Assembly: GCA_001986395.2 (NCBI GenBank)
Contig: MQVO02000060.1
Location: 1-64,000 of the forward strand
Source of the DNA: Irpex lacteus
Taxonomy: Eukaryota > Basidiomycota > Agaricomycetes > Polyporales > Irpicaceae
Length of the DNA stretch: 64,000 nt
Direction of reading: 5' to 3'
A model generated the notes under the pieces. It was not told where the DNA came from. It saw nothing but the letters and a program-made list of their open reading frames with translations, and searched no databases. The first letter of the stretch is position 1; each line of letters opens with the position of its first letter. Both the position numbers and the translations under genes were made by a program. Positions 21,701-34,679 of this stretch are shown here, piece after piece.

Positions 21701-24700
21701 CGAAAGATAGTGGCATGAACGTGAGGTGAGATATCGTACATTGGCCAAGACGAACTATCCTTTCTGTGTTTACAAGTTCTGATTCAGGCTAACCGCTACG
21801 ACCGGGAGGAACCTTCGCTTTTGTCTGCATTCGAGAGTTGGAGAATGCCTCCTTGAATTTTCATAACCAACTACGAGTCCAGGGCATATCACCGAGCTCC
21901 GAGTGGCCTTTCCTTTCCTCCATCGACATCCCAGAGTCAACTCCTGGTTCAATGTAGTAGTGAGAACTTGGTGAGTCTGGATTTATCGTGACTACATAGC
22001 CTTACTCAATCTCACAAAGGTTGCGAAAGAAACTCTGATCAATGGGGACAGTTACGCTCGACTCAGAGGCAGACTGAGCTGAACTGAGCTGAGCAGAGGG
22101 TCACAATGTCCCCGAGGCTCGTCACATCTCGTACGCGATGAGGCTCACCACCTGTAGACTCTAGAGCCGATCTTCTCAGACTCGTACTACATAGTCGCAG
22201 TCAGACCGTGACGACCCCCTGCCAATCCTCAGGCTGTGAGTCATCTACCTCACGTCGGTCTGTTTTTGTTTTTTTTTTGCTCACAATACCCTTCCGACTC
22301 GGATTCGCAGATACCCTTCTATCATCTTGAACTCGAAACTACAGTATCCCAGTATACGTGATATTCACGGTGTCACTGCAGTGCAGATACGAGTGCGGTG
22401 AGTGGTGGGCCGACGACATGAACCTGAGGTATGTATGTCCTCCTTACAGTACCTCTCATAACTTACAGTACCGAGGTATGTCCTCCTTACAGTACCGAGG
22501 TACGTCCTCCTTACAGTACCGAGGTATGTCCTCCTTACAGTACCTCTCATAAGGTGACGGGAAGCTCAGTACTCAGTACGTTTGTGTTGTTTTTATGATT
22601 ACACTTCTACTCTTTCCTCTTTCTTCCTTATTTTCTGAATCGATGCGTCCTCCACCAGTGGGCGAATACGACCCTCCCTCTGACTCCTTCCTTCTTCTCG
22701 GTTCCCTCGCGGCCAACTCTGCCTGGTGCGTATGAATACGCTCACTCTATGACGATTGAAAGTCACTAAAACGCAATATATCACTGCTCAGGCCGCTGCA
22801 AAGTATGTGCCAAACCCCGGGCCATAGATGGAGCTTACGAACGTGTGGTCTCAGTCGGCTAATCCTGTGAGATGAGAGCATATTTATCTCACGCCCCTTT
22901 AACGCCCGATTAACTTGTAGACACTTCCTGCTTTGACGAGCTCTGTCTGAAGTCCGCGAAGCATTTCCAGCTTAGATATTGCTTATGTGAGTCCGAAGAC
23001 ATATGTATAACGTTGCCGGGACAAACTACTCCGTGTTCAAGTCGGCCAGTGTAATCCCGTGCTGCAGCAATCACAGCCGCCATATCTTACCCAAGACCCA
23101 AGACGAGAGTTTCCGTCGTCGATTATCGAAGTACCTCGATATTAAAGCGTACAAGGACGTCGGATACTGGTTTCGTAAGCACTGGTATAATATCATGATC
23201 ATGCGCTCGTGTGCACTAATATACGTTTCCGAGTCATCCACCCGGCTTACTTTGAAGAAACCCGATTTATAGGACTACCTGACAAACGACTTTGAAGAGG
23301 AGTCGAAGAGGTTACGCTCGAGGTATACCGAATCTGAACCTCAGCGTGGCATATATGTGACTGAATGTTCTCGGCTACTTCCCAGGTCATAGGTTCGTAG
23401 GTCGCAAACGACATCTGCCGAGCCCGTATACTTATTGACGATTCAGTACCGTGGAGAAAGTGGTTTTCTTAGACACACCTATTAGTGATCTTTCCCATCT
23501 GCGGTTGATGTCCAAGAAACCGAGTATTCAACTCATAAGCTCAAGGCTAGCAAACGCCTGTTATGCTATGAGCCTATGTATACCGTAGTGGACTTATCCT
23601 TCTCTCATAGCATAGCTGCGTCCTTCCTAGTCCTTCCTCATCTCGGCTCTCGATTCTAGTAAGCGGTGCGAACTCAAGGAGTGCTGTCGGTCTCTATTCT
23701 ATCTTCGTGGATGGGTCAGGCGAGACAGGGGGGCCCGGGCACCGGTGTGTCTTCCAGTCTCCGCTGTGCTGTTCTTTTGCTCATGACGACCTTGATAACT
23801 TGATTCGTTTTTGCTGTTCTAGTAGATTCTCGGCTTCGTGTGACTCGGGCTTTCTCAGCTCTGGGTTATACATAGACGAGGGAGGGTTGGGTACGTTTCC
23901 CGTAAATCCAGGAGACTCAGGCTGTTGTGATTTGCAGTGCGCCCGCTTTCGGGCCATCTTCTCCTCTTACCCACCGCGTGCTTCGAGTTCATGGCACAGT
24001 GCAACTGCAGGATGTGTGTACTTGACTCTTCCCTTCCCGCCCTAGCCCTTCAACTTTGTCCCTGTACTGTAGGATTGGTTTGGCTCCCTCACTCGCATAT
24101 CGAGGCAGCTTTCCAAGTTTTAGTTTGGAAACAAGTCCGAGTCACCGTCAAAGCAAAGAAACGTTCGGTGAGCATACCACACAGCTTCCTATACCGATAC
24201 TTACGCCTCTCTCACACACACAGCCCTCGTCTTCGGGTTGTATTGATTCCAGCAGTGCGGTGCGAGTACCAGCTCGAGAGGAGGTCCATGCACACGAGTG
24301 GAGCGCGGAGGTTGGAGTTTGCATGGTGGAGTTTGTGCAGGTTGATAAGGAGAAAGTTGTGTTGCGAGGCACGGTCAAAATCATGCTCTCAGAGGCTTCT
24401 GCTGAAGACGTGAACTCGGAGAATACTCCCGCGTCATGGAAATATACAAGGCGTCGTACAAGGTCAATTTTCTTAACCAACTACGAGTACCAGGGCATAT
24501 CATCGTGCTTCCTCACGTACACCCCTTCATCCGAGTTGAGCATCCCCAAGCATCACGATTCCTGGCTGGGACATGTTCTAGTAGTCACGGTAAGAAGGTG
24601 AGTCTGGATTTATCGTGCCTAGCTTTACCTCAAACTCCCGTTTTCTGCTTTTTACACCCAGCTAATCAAACCTTGACGAAGTCGGAGAAAGGGTTGCGGA

Positions 24701-26560
24701 AAAGCGACCCTGGTGAGGACGATCACGTTCGATGCAGACCGGACATCTAGTTTCGGGTCAAGATATCCTCGAGGCTCCTCCCATCTCGTGTGCTGGAAAG
24801 TACGTGATATGCCCATTACTTTTGTACAGATCAAGCTTATGACTGGTAGACGATCTTCTAGTCGCAGACAGACCGTGACTATTCTCGGGTAATCCTGTAA
24901 CAGGATATTTGCCTCACGTCGGTTCTTTTTCTTCTGCTCACAATACCCTTCCGATTCGCAGATATCATTTCGAGACTCGGATTGAGTACCCAACTCGAAA
25001 CTATCCCAGTGTACGTGATAGTACTGTTGCCATTCACATCGTAACCGCAGTACAAGTACGTCACGCTCAGAGTGTGGTGGGTCTGCAGCCTGAGGCCCGA
25101 GGGTGAAGGCGATGACATGAACCTGAGGTATGTCCTGCTTTCCTACAATACCTCTCATAATGTGACTAGAAGCTCGGTACGTTCGCATTTATCATTATAC
25201 TTCTACGCTCTGCTCACTCTTTCTTCCTTGAGTTCCTCGATTTACTGAATCGATGCGTCCTAGTCCTAGTCCTCAAGGAATCACAAGTATGGTTTACAGA
25301 CGGTCTGGGTGAATACGACCCTCCGACTCCTTCCTTCTTCTCGCCCTTACTTTCGGTTCCCTCGCGGCCAACTCATACCTAGTGTGTATTACTCAATACG
25401 CTCACTCTACTGCTCATTAGTATCCACACAAACGCAACATGAAGATTACGAACGATAGAGTCGATCTTGTAGTCACGGCCATACTACCCTCGGACGACCA
25501 TGTGAGAGTATTACCTCACGTTGTTCCGTTTTCTACTCATAATTTCCCTCCAGCTTGCATGTGCTACTTTCTGGCTTCGAGCCTCTTCGTACGATGTCCG
25601 AAACCTGGGGAGCCTTTACAGCAAATGCAAGAGTCTCATCATTTTTGTGCATCCGAAGACACGTAACGCTATTAGGTCATATACAGGTTTCTTAAGTGGT
25701 AAATCAACCTCCGTCGTCTTCAGGTCAGTCGTGGCTCCCCTCGTTTCTATTATAGTAACCCCACGCTGCTGCAAGTACAGCGGTCATGCCTCACAGAACT
25801 TACATTGTGAGTCAGGCTTTATTGTGACTATCAACATTATGGCTTAGTTCGATCCACTTAGCTCACCATCGGCGCGGGTATTTGAAACAACTCGGTGAAG
25901 TGAATAATGAGGCTCGAGCTAGCCTGAAAACCGAGCCTCCACATAATAAATACTCAATCGAATGTTTTCATCTACTTCCCAGGTCATAAGGTCCTACTGT
26001 CTCGTAGGCTATAAACGACATCTGCCAAGCCCGTATACCGGCAATCCAGTTCCTGCATGTACTCACATCCCGTGGGAAGTTACAATGCGATCGGTGGTGC
26101 CAAGTTCGCAGTCGTAATTAAACTACCCGGCATGTGAGGGCTTATTTACCTCACATTGCTCCGTTTTTTGCTCACAATACCCTTGCACCTTCCAGGCGCT
26201 ACTTCGAGCCTCCTCGTACAGTGTCTGAAACCTAGAATAGTCGCATTTTTCATGCGCATCCGAAGACACGTAACGCTATTAGGTCATATACAGGTTTCGT
26301 AAGTGGTAAATCAACCTCCGTCGTCTTCAGGTCAGTCGTGGCTCCCCTCGTTTCTATTATAGTAATCGCACGCTGCTGCAAGTACGGCTACCGTACCTTA
26401 CTCCAGACCAGCACTCACATTGTCGGTGAGTCAAGCTTTATTGACTATTCACAATATGGCTCAGTTCGATCCACTTAGCTCACTATCGGCGCGGGTATTT
26501 GAAAACAACTCAGTGAAGAGGAGAATGATGCTCGAGGTAACCTGTACATGTACTCAGTAC
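21701..26560. repeat. Degenerate repeat array B with intron-like segments
   Basis: Long direct repeats are visible. A block at about 21860-22780 recurs at about 24470-25420: shared landmarks are CCAACTACGAG, GACATGAACCTGAGG (22415 and 25114) and ATCGATGCGTCCT (22641 and 25251), offset 2.6-2.7 kb. A second pair at 25654-25870 and 26261-26480 is nearly identical over more than 200 bases, offset about 607. Segments starting TGTGAG and ending in TGCTCACAATACCCTT plus CAG recur at least four times (about 22235, 24893, 25500, 26137). No open frame spans these copies. The content differs from array A, but the style is similar. Confidence 0.7.
22429..22551. repeat. 24-bp tandem repeat with GTATGT...ACAG units
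   Basis: Four copies of GTAYGTCCTCCTTACAG. Two successive 7-base TACCGAG linkers separate the last three copies, giving a 24-base period; the first copy is set apart by a longer, related spacer. The homologous site at about 25128 in array B has only one copy, so this is a local expansion. Confidence 0.8.
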
Positions 26561-28833
26561 CATGACATATAATCGACTGAATCTTTTCATCTACTTCGGA
26601 GGTCACAGGTTCCTGCTGACTGGGAGGCCGTAAACGGCACCTGCCAAGCCCGTATTTTGACGCTCCAGACGCTCCAGTTCCTACATGTGCCCACGTACCG
26701 TGAAGAAGTTACTAAACAATCCAACAACATGACCGGTAGAGCCAAACCTCTAGTTGGAATCAGGCTATCCTCGGCCAATCCTGTGAGAGCTCGTTTGACA
26801 CGCTTCGCCCTTCGTTTCTGCTTACACGACCCCCATCTCGAGCTCGCAGATCTGGACCTCGTATTTAAGCTGGCTCTACAGATGCATTGAACGCGGAAGT
26901 GTATGACATGAACCCACGGACGACTCACAGCGCAACTTATCCACGTACTGTACAAAGAAAGTCGGTCCGAGCATACAATGTGACCCCAGTCTAGGCTCTT
27001 TGGGGAAGGTACGTGTTACCTTTGCTGCTTTTATACTCATACACCGCTACGCCTAGGTCAGGTCCTGGGACACGTCAATGTCAGCGTAACCACTTGCGCA
27101 ATCACCACCTTCCGTACCTGGCAGAGATTAAGGTAAGATCGGAAGGTGGAACCGGTGAATTACTCACAATGAAGGTCGCCTACTGCACGGTGTGCGCCAA
27201 GGGCAGCCACACAAGATTAACGTGGTTGGTCGCGTGATGTAACATGCATGGGGCATGCAGCTCAATACGACGCATGCCGAAGTGAAAACCGGGTACGGGG
27301 GCTATGAGTATTCATACACCTCAGACAGGGTGAACGATATCGACCCTGCAAAAGAATGAGTGGAGTTTACATCTCATGGTCGTGCCGTATTATTATACTG
27401 TACGCTCTCAGCATTGGTGCCAACAATCGGCGCAAGTCGGCATCAGGGCCGCAGATTGCCGACGATCCCAGTTACTCCGCCAGCACTTCCGCGCTCGACA
27501 TGGCAGGTTCACTCTTTCCTTCTCCCTCAAATTGGCCTCCGCCCGCCGTGGGTCATTCACCAGGTAAATACCGTCTTGCTGTGGTCACCAGCCATTTGAG
27601 CGCATGAATCGTTCATTTCGGTATGTGTCGTCTGCTCGGGTCTTCAGTCCCATGACCTCCCATCCGCTCCGAACTCGACAGTCACGTCACCACAGCTGGC
27701 CTTGGACGTTTCCTTTGTGCGCGTTTGAAACATTTCAATCTCAAATCTATAGCGGAGATGTGGTCAGATTAGCATCTTGACTCCTTCACTTTGTCTTTTA
27801 GGCTTTCGGTGCGTACTCGATATTAATTTTCATCCCGCGAACGGTGCTTCCGCCAGCTGGCCCCAAACGCTTACCTTAATCGATGGGCGACGCCTGCTCG
27901 GCCCTGGAAAATCGGGTTAACTCACACGCTCTCCTATTTAGAGTCTAGAACTGGCGGACATGCTATGAATCTTTGATTGCTCAAAACGTTCCAGATCCTG
28001 CTGCTCGGAATTCGTCCTTCCATGTAAGTGGAAGACTAACTCCGAAACAATTTACGGGGGTGGAATGGGAGCAGTTCTGGCGCACCCTCGTTTTCATCGG
28101 GACCACTTACCGACCTCGTCAACGAGTTGTAATCGATTGCGACGGACCTCGCCCTTGACTCCGTCAGTTGACCACAGCTGCTCCTTCACCCCGTCGCAAG
28201 CTCAACGCCCATTGCCAAGTGTGCCGACTTCCTGTATTCAAAGGCAAGATCGTCTGACGACAGTCACATCCGTTCATACGCAGAAATATGCCTGTGATCG
28301 ATGAATTGATTGACCTTCGTGGACGCTTTCGAGAGGTGTGATCATCTCGCACCCTTGATGCTCGTCACTGAGATCTTGTATGGTAGTTCTCTCATCTAAC
28401 TTTTCGGTGTCGTCACCTGAGTCGTGCCATTAGCTTGCCTCGGCACCCTCACGTCGGACTTGTATTCCGCTGACGATCACGGGGACGCCGTCAAGCTTTT
28501 CACGCCCAATCACATCTTACAAAACTGACCGTCATTAACGCATTCCTGCGCATGTGCATGTCACCGCCCCTCATACCGTCAGTCCCTTGTTCAATGGCCA
28601 ACGCATTGATGGCACATCGATGGCCACGTGTCTATCTCATCTCTACGGTGCCGATCATAGTACGGTGCAGAGACACCGACCCAGGTATGGCTAGCGCAAA
28701 TGCTTAAATACGTCCAGACTGAACAATCTGTTTGCTTCAACCCAGCCCATCCGACCAACTGCTGAGCAGTCACACGCTCTCCACCTCCGTTCCAACTCGA
28801 CACATCCGACAGCGCCTCGTACTCAACCGACCG
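26561..28833. other. Intergenic, no supported gene
   Basis: About 2.3 kb with short open frames in all phases and no recognisable domain. The last 200 bases are the likely promoter and 5' UTR of the F-box gene. Confidence 0.4.
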
Positions 28834-30387
28834 ATGGATCCAGAACAGACACACCTTCCCGCCGAGCTTGTGGACAAGGTATTCTTCCACCTGCGACACG
28901 ACCATCCGTCGCTGGCGTCCTGCACGCGTGTGTGTCGGTTCTGGCATCCGTCGGCGGAGCGGTACCTTTACGCTGAGGTGCGTATCGGTGAATTCAAGGA
29001 GAATCCGAATGCAAGGACAAGACGACGTAGTCTGCAAGGCGGGCTGGAGGTTTTGAGAATGCGAGTTCTCGACACTTCATCTATTACCTCTTTCTCCGAG
29101 GAGCCGTCATTGCGCAGATACATTCAGAGATTGGATATAGCGTGGCTGAATCTCGCCTCCGGATTGGACGTAGCAAGTCTCCGCTCTCTCGTTTCTTCGC
29201 TGTCGAACCTGCGCATCCTCGCCGTCTGGCACACCCTTCGTTCTGGAAGCGGATCTCCCGACAGTCAAATTCTAGCTTTCGAAGGCTTACGGTCCGAACG
29301 AGCGACCTCTTCATCATCCTCGTCACTGCCCAGCTCTTCCTCTTCGGACGATCGTCTCTTGCTCGTCGCAGACCATACTTGGATCTCGCTACATTCCGAG
29401 GTTATCACTCTGACACACGAGACGAACACTGTCCAGCCATTCCTCGACGTACTAAGCGTGATCGACGCCACAGACACGCTCTACATCATGGTGAGCCGCA
29501 AGCTTGTTATCGACCAGTCGCTGCAGCACACACTTCGCTTCCCCATCTCATCATTCCGCGATGTCCGCACACTCGACCTCGCGTTTGACACGTCCGGATG
29601 GTTCTCGTCGAGGCCGAGCGGCCTGCTGCTGGGACTTCTGGCGGAAAGCCGGCCGAGGAGTCTGCGATGCACGCGGTGGCGGTACCCAGTTCATGCGAGA
29701 ACAGTCGGAACGGTGATACAGCAAGTAGGCGGGGAGGTAGAGCATCTCCATCTTTACCTGAGACATTTCATGGGTAAGTCTCCTTCTCCTTGGTTCCATT
29801 AACGTATCACAAGTTCATAAGTAGCTGATTCCTTGATGGTTTCATAGGAGACACCTGGTCCGACCTCCATCTCAGCTCATGTCCACGTCTTCATACCATT
29901 CACTTTACAGACTTCTGGACATGGTTTGAGGCTGACGACGCTCAGCACCTGTTCAATTCTTTCGGCCGTGATGCACCTCAGGTCCGCGAGCTCGTTTTCG
30001 CGAGTACCATGCGCGATCTACCCGAGAAGAGCTATGAGACTCAGCCACAAATCCAGTGGGCTGCTATCGATGATCTACTCGGGGAATGGATGACGACTTT
30101 TACGCGGATGGAGACAGTTACAGTCGAATTGGAGGCATTCTTACCGGGTGTGAGGAAGAATCTCCAGCGACTCATCAGAGCGAGGCTGCCAAAGACGTAC
30201 AAGAGGGGGCTAATTCGGTTCATGCTCGAGTATGATCTCTGTCTACTTCTGGCTTGGAGTAATATTCCTGACTTGTTGATCTGTCAGGGACGAAGAATTC
30301 GACATGCCGTCGAGCCCAAATTCTCGCGACGAGAATTACCCCTCGCCGCGCTCTCTCGACGCCGAGCTTTCCCGACTGATGGTTTGA
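28834..30387 (+). CDS. F-box protein with LRR-like C-terminal region
   Basis: Predicted 473-residue protein from exons 28834-29773, 29848-30229 and 30288-30387, all in frame. The N-terminus has an F-box: LPAELVDKVFFHL, then CTRVCRFWHPSAERYLY (residues about 7-48). The rest is Leu-rich with repeated L..L.L spacing, like the degenerate LRR tails of agaricomycete F-box proteins. A Ser-rich insert lies near residue 155-170. It would act as a substrate receptor in an SCF ubiquitin ligase; the target is unknown. An in-frame ATG 34 codons upstream (28732) is possible, but the F-box begins directly after the chosen Met. The last intron is inferred from GTATGA/TCAG ends and gives an acidic tail. Reading through instead adds 79 codons to a stop at 30465. 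The gene converges on the FunK1 kinase. Confidence 0.8.
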
Positions 30388-30953
30388 CCTCTTGTTGGTA
30401 TGTACTTGTCCATTTCCTCTCGTTAAATCGTAGACACCAGCTTACTCCCTGTGTCACTCGTTTCTAGGGTCTCTTCCCTTGGCTCTCACGACGGCGCAGG
30501 CAGCCCCACTTCTCCCTCTTCACGATTTATACGACGGATCATGACACAGAGACTATCTATCAAGGACTCGATAATTATCCACACAACATTCGTTTTACCA
30601 ACACAACGTCGCTCACCACGACCGCTCCACGCACATATTTATCCGTTGACGAATATCCGTATATCCTCTCTATTATATACGATTACTCTCGAATATTATA
30701 TGGTTTCTGTTCATGGATTCGGTTTGCTGACTCCTTGAATGCGAGATAGTGGTGTGATACGGCGCCCTATGCCTCCAAACTATCTTACAAAAAAAACGGC
30801 GCTCTGATACGCCCAATTGCAATTGAGTGTTTTGATCGCTCGTATACTTACTTGCCCATGATTACTCAGTGTGGGCGAAGGCTGATCTGGACGTGGATAG
30901 ATGATGATAAACAAGTAATGCATTCAAACCACCTGGAGCTATACGTCTATAAA
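30388..30953. other. Convergent 3' intergenic region
   Basis: 566 bases between the stop codons of the F-box gene and the FunK1 kinase. It contains A/T-rich patches and a run of A at about 30786, and probably both polyadenylation regions. Confidence 0.4.
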
Positions 30954-33914
30954 CTATTCTTGGCTGTGTCGATCGGCAGAGTCGACACTATTCGCTTCAA
31001 GTGGAGTAGACTGTGGAAGTTTTCTAGTAAGATCTGTTACAGGTACAGCGGTCGACTCAGTGGCAAGGAGCTTGGGTGAAACGATATCTTCTGGCTTACG
31101 TCGCTTCGACGAGAGGCCTGTCACGTCATCGTTGGAATGGTCGTAGGTACGCTTAGATACGCGCATGGGAGATACTCGACTTCTGTTCTCGCTAGGTGAT
31201 GCTGGTGAAAGAGAGTTGGGTGCATCCAGATGGCACGGCGGTGGTGTCAAAGTATGCAGAGCAGGATTAACCACTTCGACGGAAGCAGCACTCTTGTCCA
31301 TATTGGGCTCAGATGTGTCGTGGCCAACCTCCTCGTTCGCGCTAGTATCGTCATCCTCGTCATCCCAGCTCGAGAGATCTTCGGATCGGTTTGTGGAGAA
31401 TATTGAAGAAGCCTCACTAGTTCCAAGGGACGAGCTGTTGATACCTGGGGATCCAAATGGCTGCGTTTTCATGTCCGGATCCTTGGGTGGGCGATAAATA
31501 ACTTTTTCTGAAACGTCGTCCACCCAATCGTTCCTTTGTAAGGCTTCCGAAAAATATGCGCGCCAGAAGGATGGTTGGTTGAGCTGGGCCTGCTGGGCCT
31601 CCAAAGACGCACGTGCAGACTCGTATCGCTTCTCGATATCCGCAGCTTCCTTAGGGTTCCACTTCATCCGCGACTTGAAAATCAGAACGTCCGATTTGAG
31701 ATTATAATAACCGTTCAGTTTTATCGCCAGGTCCATGATCAAGCTGTCAAGCGGTTCGCAGTCGAACGTGACTTTGCACACAAGATTAGGCAGAGCCTCC
31801 CGTTTGAGATCACCACCGATGCGTCTACCGGTGAGGACACCATCATGGCGCCGTTCGTCCCAGTACCAGTGGAAGAAGCTCGTGCTGATGCGACTTTCAT
31901 GCTTAAAACGATGCAGGGCTGCATACACCAGCGTCCAGAAGAGCGCCTCCAAGTCGTCTATGAGCTCGTGAGGCTTGTCGGGATCTTCGAGCAGAGCGAT
32001 TGACATGAACTGCCATGTTCCCTGTCCAAAGTCATTAACCTAACGGTAATTAATAACCACGATAGTCCACGTACGGTACGTCCAGATTTTTGCTCACTGC
32101 CATCCTCTGACCTGGTCTCAAACGCGTGGTCCCAATCCCCCAATAAGCCCACTTCGTCGTCCTCCGGGTCTCCAAGCATGACGTTCCCGGTGCTGAGATC
32201 CCTGTGTAGCATCTTGCTCGGTATTCTCTCGTATGCTTCCTCGATCACTAATGCCAGCGATCAGTCTCAATCACAAACCGCAACAAAATTGTACTTACCC
32301 CCCAGCACATCGTAGAATGCCCTCACCATCTCTTTCGAATTGACTGCGGACTCGATGGGGTACGCGAGCCGCTGGACGACTCGATGATGCGTGTGAACAT
32401 CGAAATCGGCGAACGAGAGGTTCAGCCTCTTCCGCACTTTCTTCGCCCATTCTGCACAGATTGTCCTTTGGTCGTCTCCAGTCTCTCTCCTCATATCTCC
32501 CCCACAAATGAACCGCGGTATGCGTGCAACTCCATGCTTCTCCAGTATCCGATAAACCTCACTTTCGGCCATTAACGTCGCGTAGTTTATCCGCCAAGTA
32601 TCCTTCAGGAACAATGGTACGCTCGTTCTGCCGCCGTTCTCGTCGTGCACGACGTCTTTCTCAGACTTCGTGACGACGGCGATGTAACCCCGTGTACCTC
32701 GCCCAAAAGGTGATTTGGCTTTGAAGATCGGCCGTTGGACCACAAAGTTCGTCGCAACAGCTCCAGACTGCTGAGAAGTATTGGCTACGTCGAGTGCCGT
32801 CTTGAAGTTAGCCTTCGAGTTCGTGGATGCTTCTTGCACAGTCATCCGGTACACGGGATAATCAGCGTCAAGCGTCGTTTCAGCGTTGGGGAGATTGCGC
32901 TGAGGATGGGATGGATCTCTCATGTTCTCCACAAATTTACTGACGACCGAATTGAACAGATCTTCCTCGCCACTCTCGGCCTTCACTGCAGTCGTATCTA
33001 GCCCTCTCGCTTCATCCGACATGTGGTTCATCCGCCAGAAGAACTCGCCAAGGACACCAGGCTCCTTTTCGTAGTCGATCCTATCGCTGACGATGGCACC
33101 AGAGTGGTCGATGTATACGATCCGAGCATAGTTTCCCGTTACCAGAAGCTGGAAGACATGAGTGCGTTGCTGGTGATCGAAGATCTCGCGAGCGTGGAGG
33201 ACCAGTCTTCCTAGGATCTTGAGCGCCCAAATATTCGTCTTCTCGAATGATACTGGGGAGGTGCGCTTATCGTTGGCCAGTCGTCTCTTGAGCCATTCTT
33301 CAGAATGAAATGGATCATACTCTATGCTGCTCTTGAACTCCACGATTAGGGTTTCGTGGCTCCAGCTGAACGACGATTGGTCAGAAACGTTGGGCAAACC
33401 CGAAGTGTCGCCAGGCGTGGTGTCACGACGAGTAGTGCATAGCCCAGGAGTAATCTCTGGATGGTGCTCTTTACTGCCGCTGATTTTAGTGCTCCTCTTC
33501 TTGTTAACGGCAGGGATGAAGAAGGGCACCCGAGGGGAAAGATCGTGTCTCACGACACTATCCCGCTGGGTATTGTTGTTTCGCAGATTAGTACACGCTA
33601 ACGTGCGATATAGTCTGAATACTCACGAATGTCTTATGCGACGTCCTCTTATGCTTCGATACCCGCTTACTATCGTTTGCACCTTCGCCAGACGACAACG
33701 TAAACTCGATCTTATCTCGCTTTGATTCGTATTCTGCGAGTTTATCTTCGCTTATAGGCATGAGCTCTTTCAGGAAAGCTTGAGGGGAGACCGGCCCAAC
33801 CCATCTTCGCTTCGCACGAATAGCGAGCTGTAGCAGTTGAACTTGCGTCGTCTCGAGTAAAGTCTGCCGGTACTTGCAGCCGCTCGGGTTCTTACCGGGG
33901 ACGAGAGGAGCCAT
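30954..33914 (-). CDS. FunK1-type fungal-specific protein kinase
   Basis: Predicted 931-residue protein from four exons: complement(30954-32021, 32075-32247, 32299-33565, 33627-33914). The N-terminal half matches the FunK1 pattern: a charged lead, then WALKILGRLVLHAREIFDHQQ and YIDHSGAIVS. The catalytic part has HRDLSTGNVM (about 533-542), with the HRD Asp and the Asn five residues later. GDWDHAF follows in place of DFG, as is usual in this family, then GTWQFMSIALL. The C-terminal 200 residues are acidic and Ser-rich with a KRRK patch. FunK1 kinases are expanded in mushroom-forming fungi; targets are unknown. The third intron was set to 53 nt because that choice gives GRT-GTWQFMS; a 35-nt alternative adds six residues (VNDFGQ). 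Confidence 0.85.
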
Positions 33915-34679
33915 GGCTGAGGAGAGATGATGGGCGTAGCACTAAGAGAGAGATGAGAAGCGCTGATCCGGTTGATAAACCACGAACAATGGCCTTTTGA
34001 TGGTGGTCCCGAATTCAAACTCAGAAAACTGCCCCTTTGGGAAGGGCCATCACCAGTGGCACGTCATGATTGGCTGAGCAAAGCCTGCCGTGCTTGAGTT
34101 CAGGTGATCAGCATCGAACGTATTGTAGATCTAATTGGAGTGACATACGTCCACATCACAAGCCAACCCATTCTCAGACTCTACCTCGATCTCTCCCTCG
34201 CCCGCTCGAGTTGAAGTCAACGAGCCACTAACGGGCTTGAAGTGACTGGGCGTAATCAGCTGTGGTTCCCGGACTTCGAAGGGCGAGGTTCTCTGTCCAA
34301 GCCTGTATGCTCGAGGTACGAAGAGTACAGGCCCAGTCCTTGAACTTTCATATTCCAAACTTTCCCTGCAATAAGCAGTCAGACTAAAATCCTCTCCGAA
34401 AGCTTGATTCCAGGCTAAGGTTTCGACCAATACAGAGCAGTAAGTCACAGATTCTCTAACACAGAGCCCTAATTCGAAATGATAACGAACTTTGGAGTCC
34501 AGCAGTTGTGAACCTGAGCAACACCTTGCTGAAAGGAAGCTAGACTTGAACGAATATGTGATCAGTCCGTTATTGGATCGTGAAATGTGGGCGGAACGTA
34601 CCTGCGCGGTCCTGGTCTTGCGGCCTCACTATGCTTTATGTTCAAGTGTGCATGACTACCACCACGACCAGGTTTGCTG
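33915..34679. other. Upstream region of FunK1 kinase
   Basis: About 765 bases with no supported gene. Open frames of about 100 codons lack domains. Confidence 0.4.

Noticed and set aside
32040..32074. 35-nt intron in the FunK1 kinase gene
   Set aside because: Too short for normal splicing here. The acceptor 18 bases further gives a 53-nt intron and the expected GTWQFMS junction.
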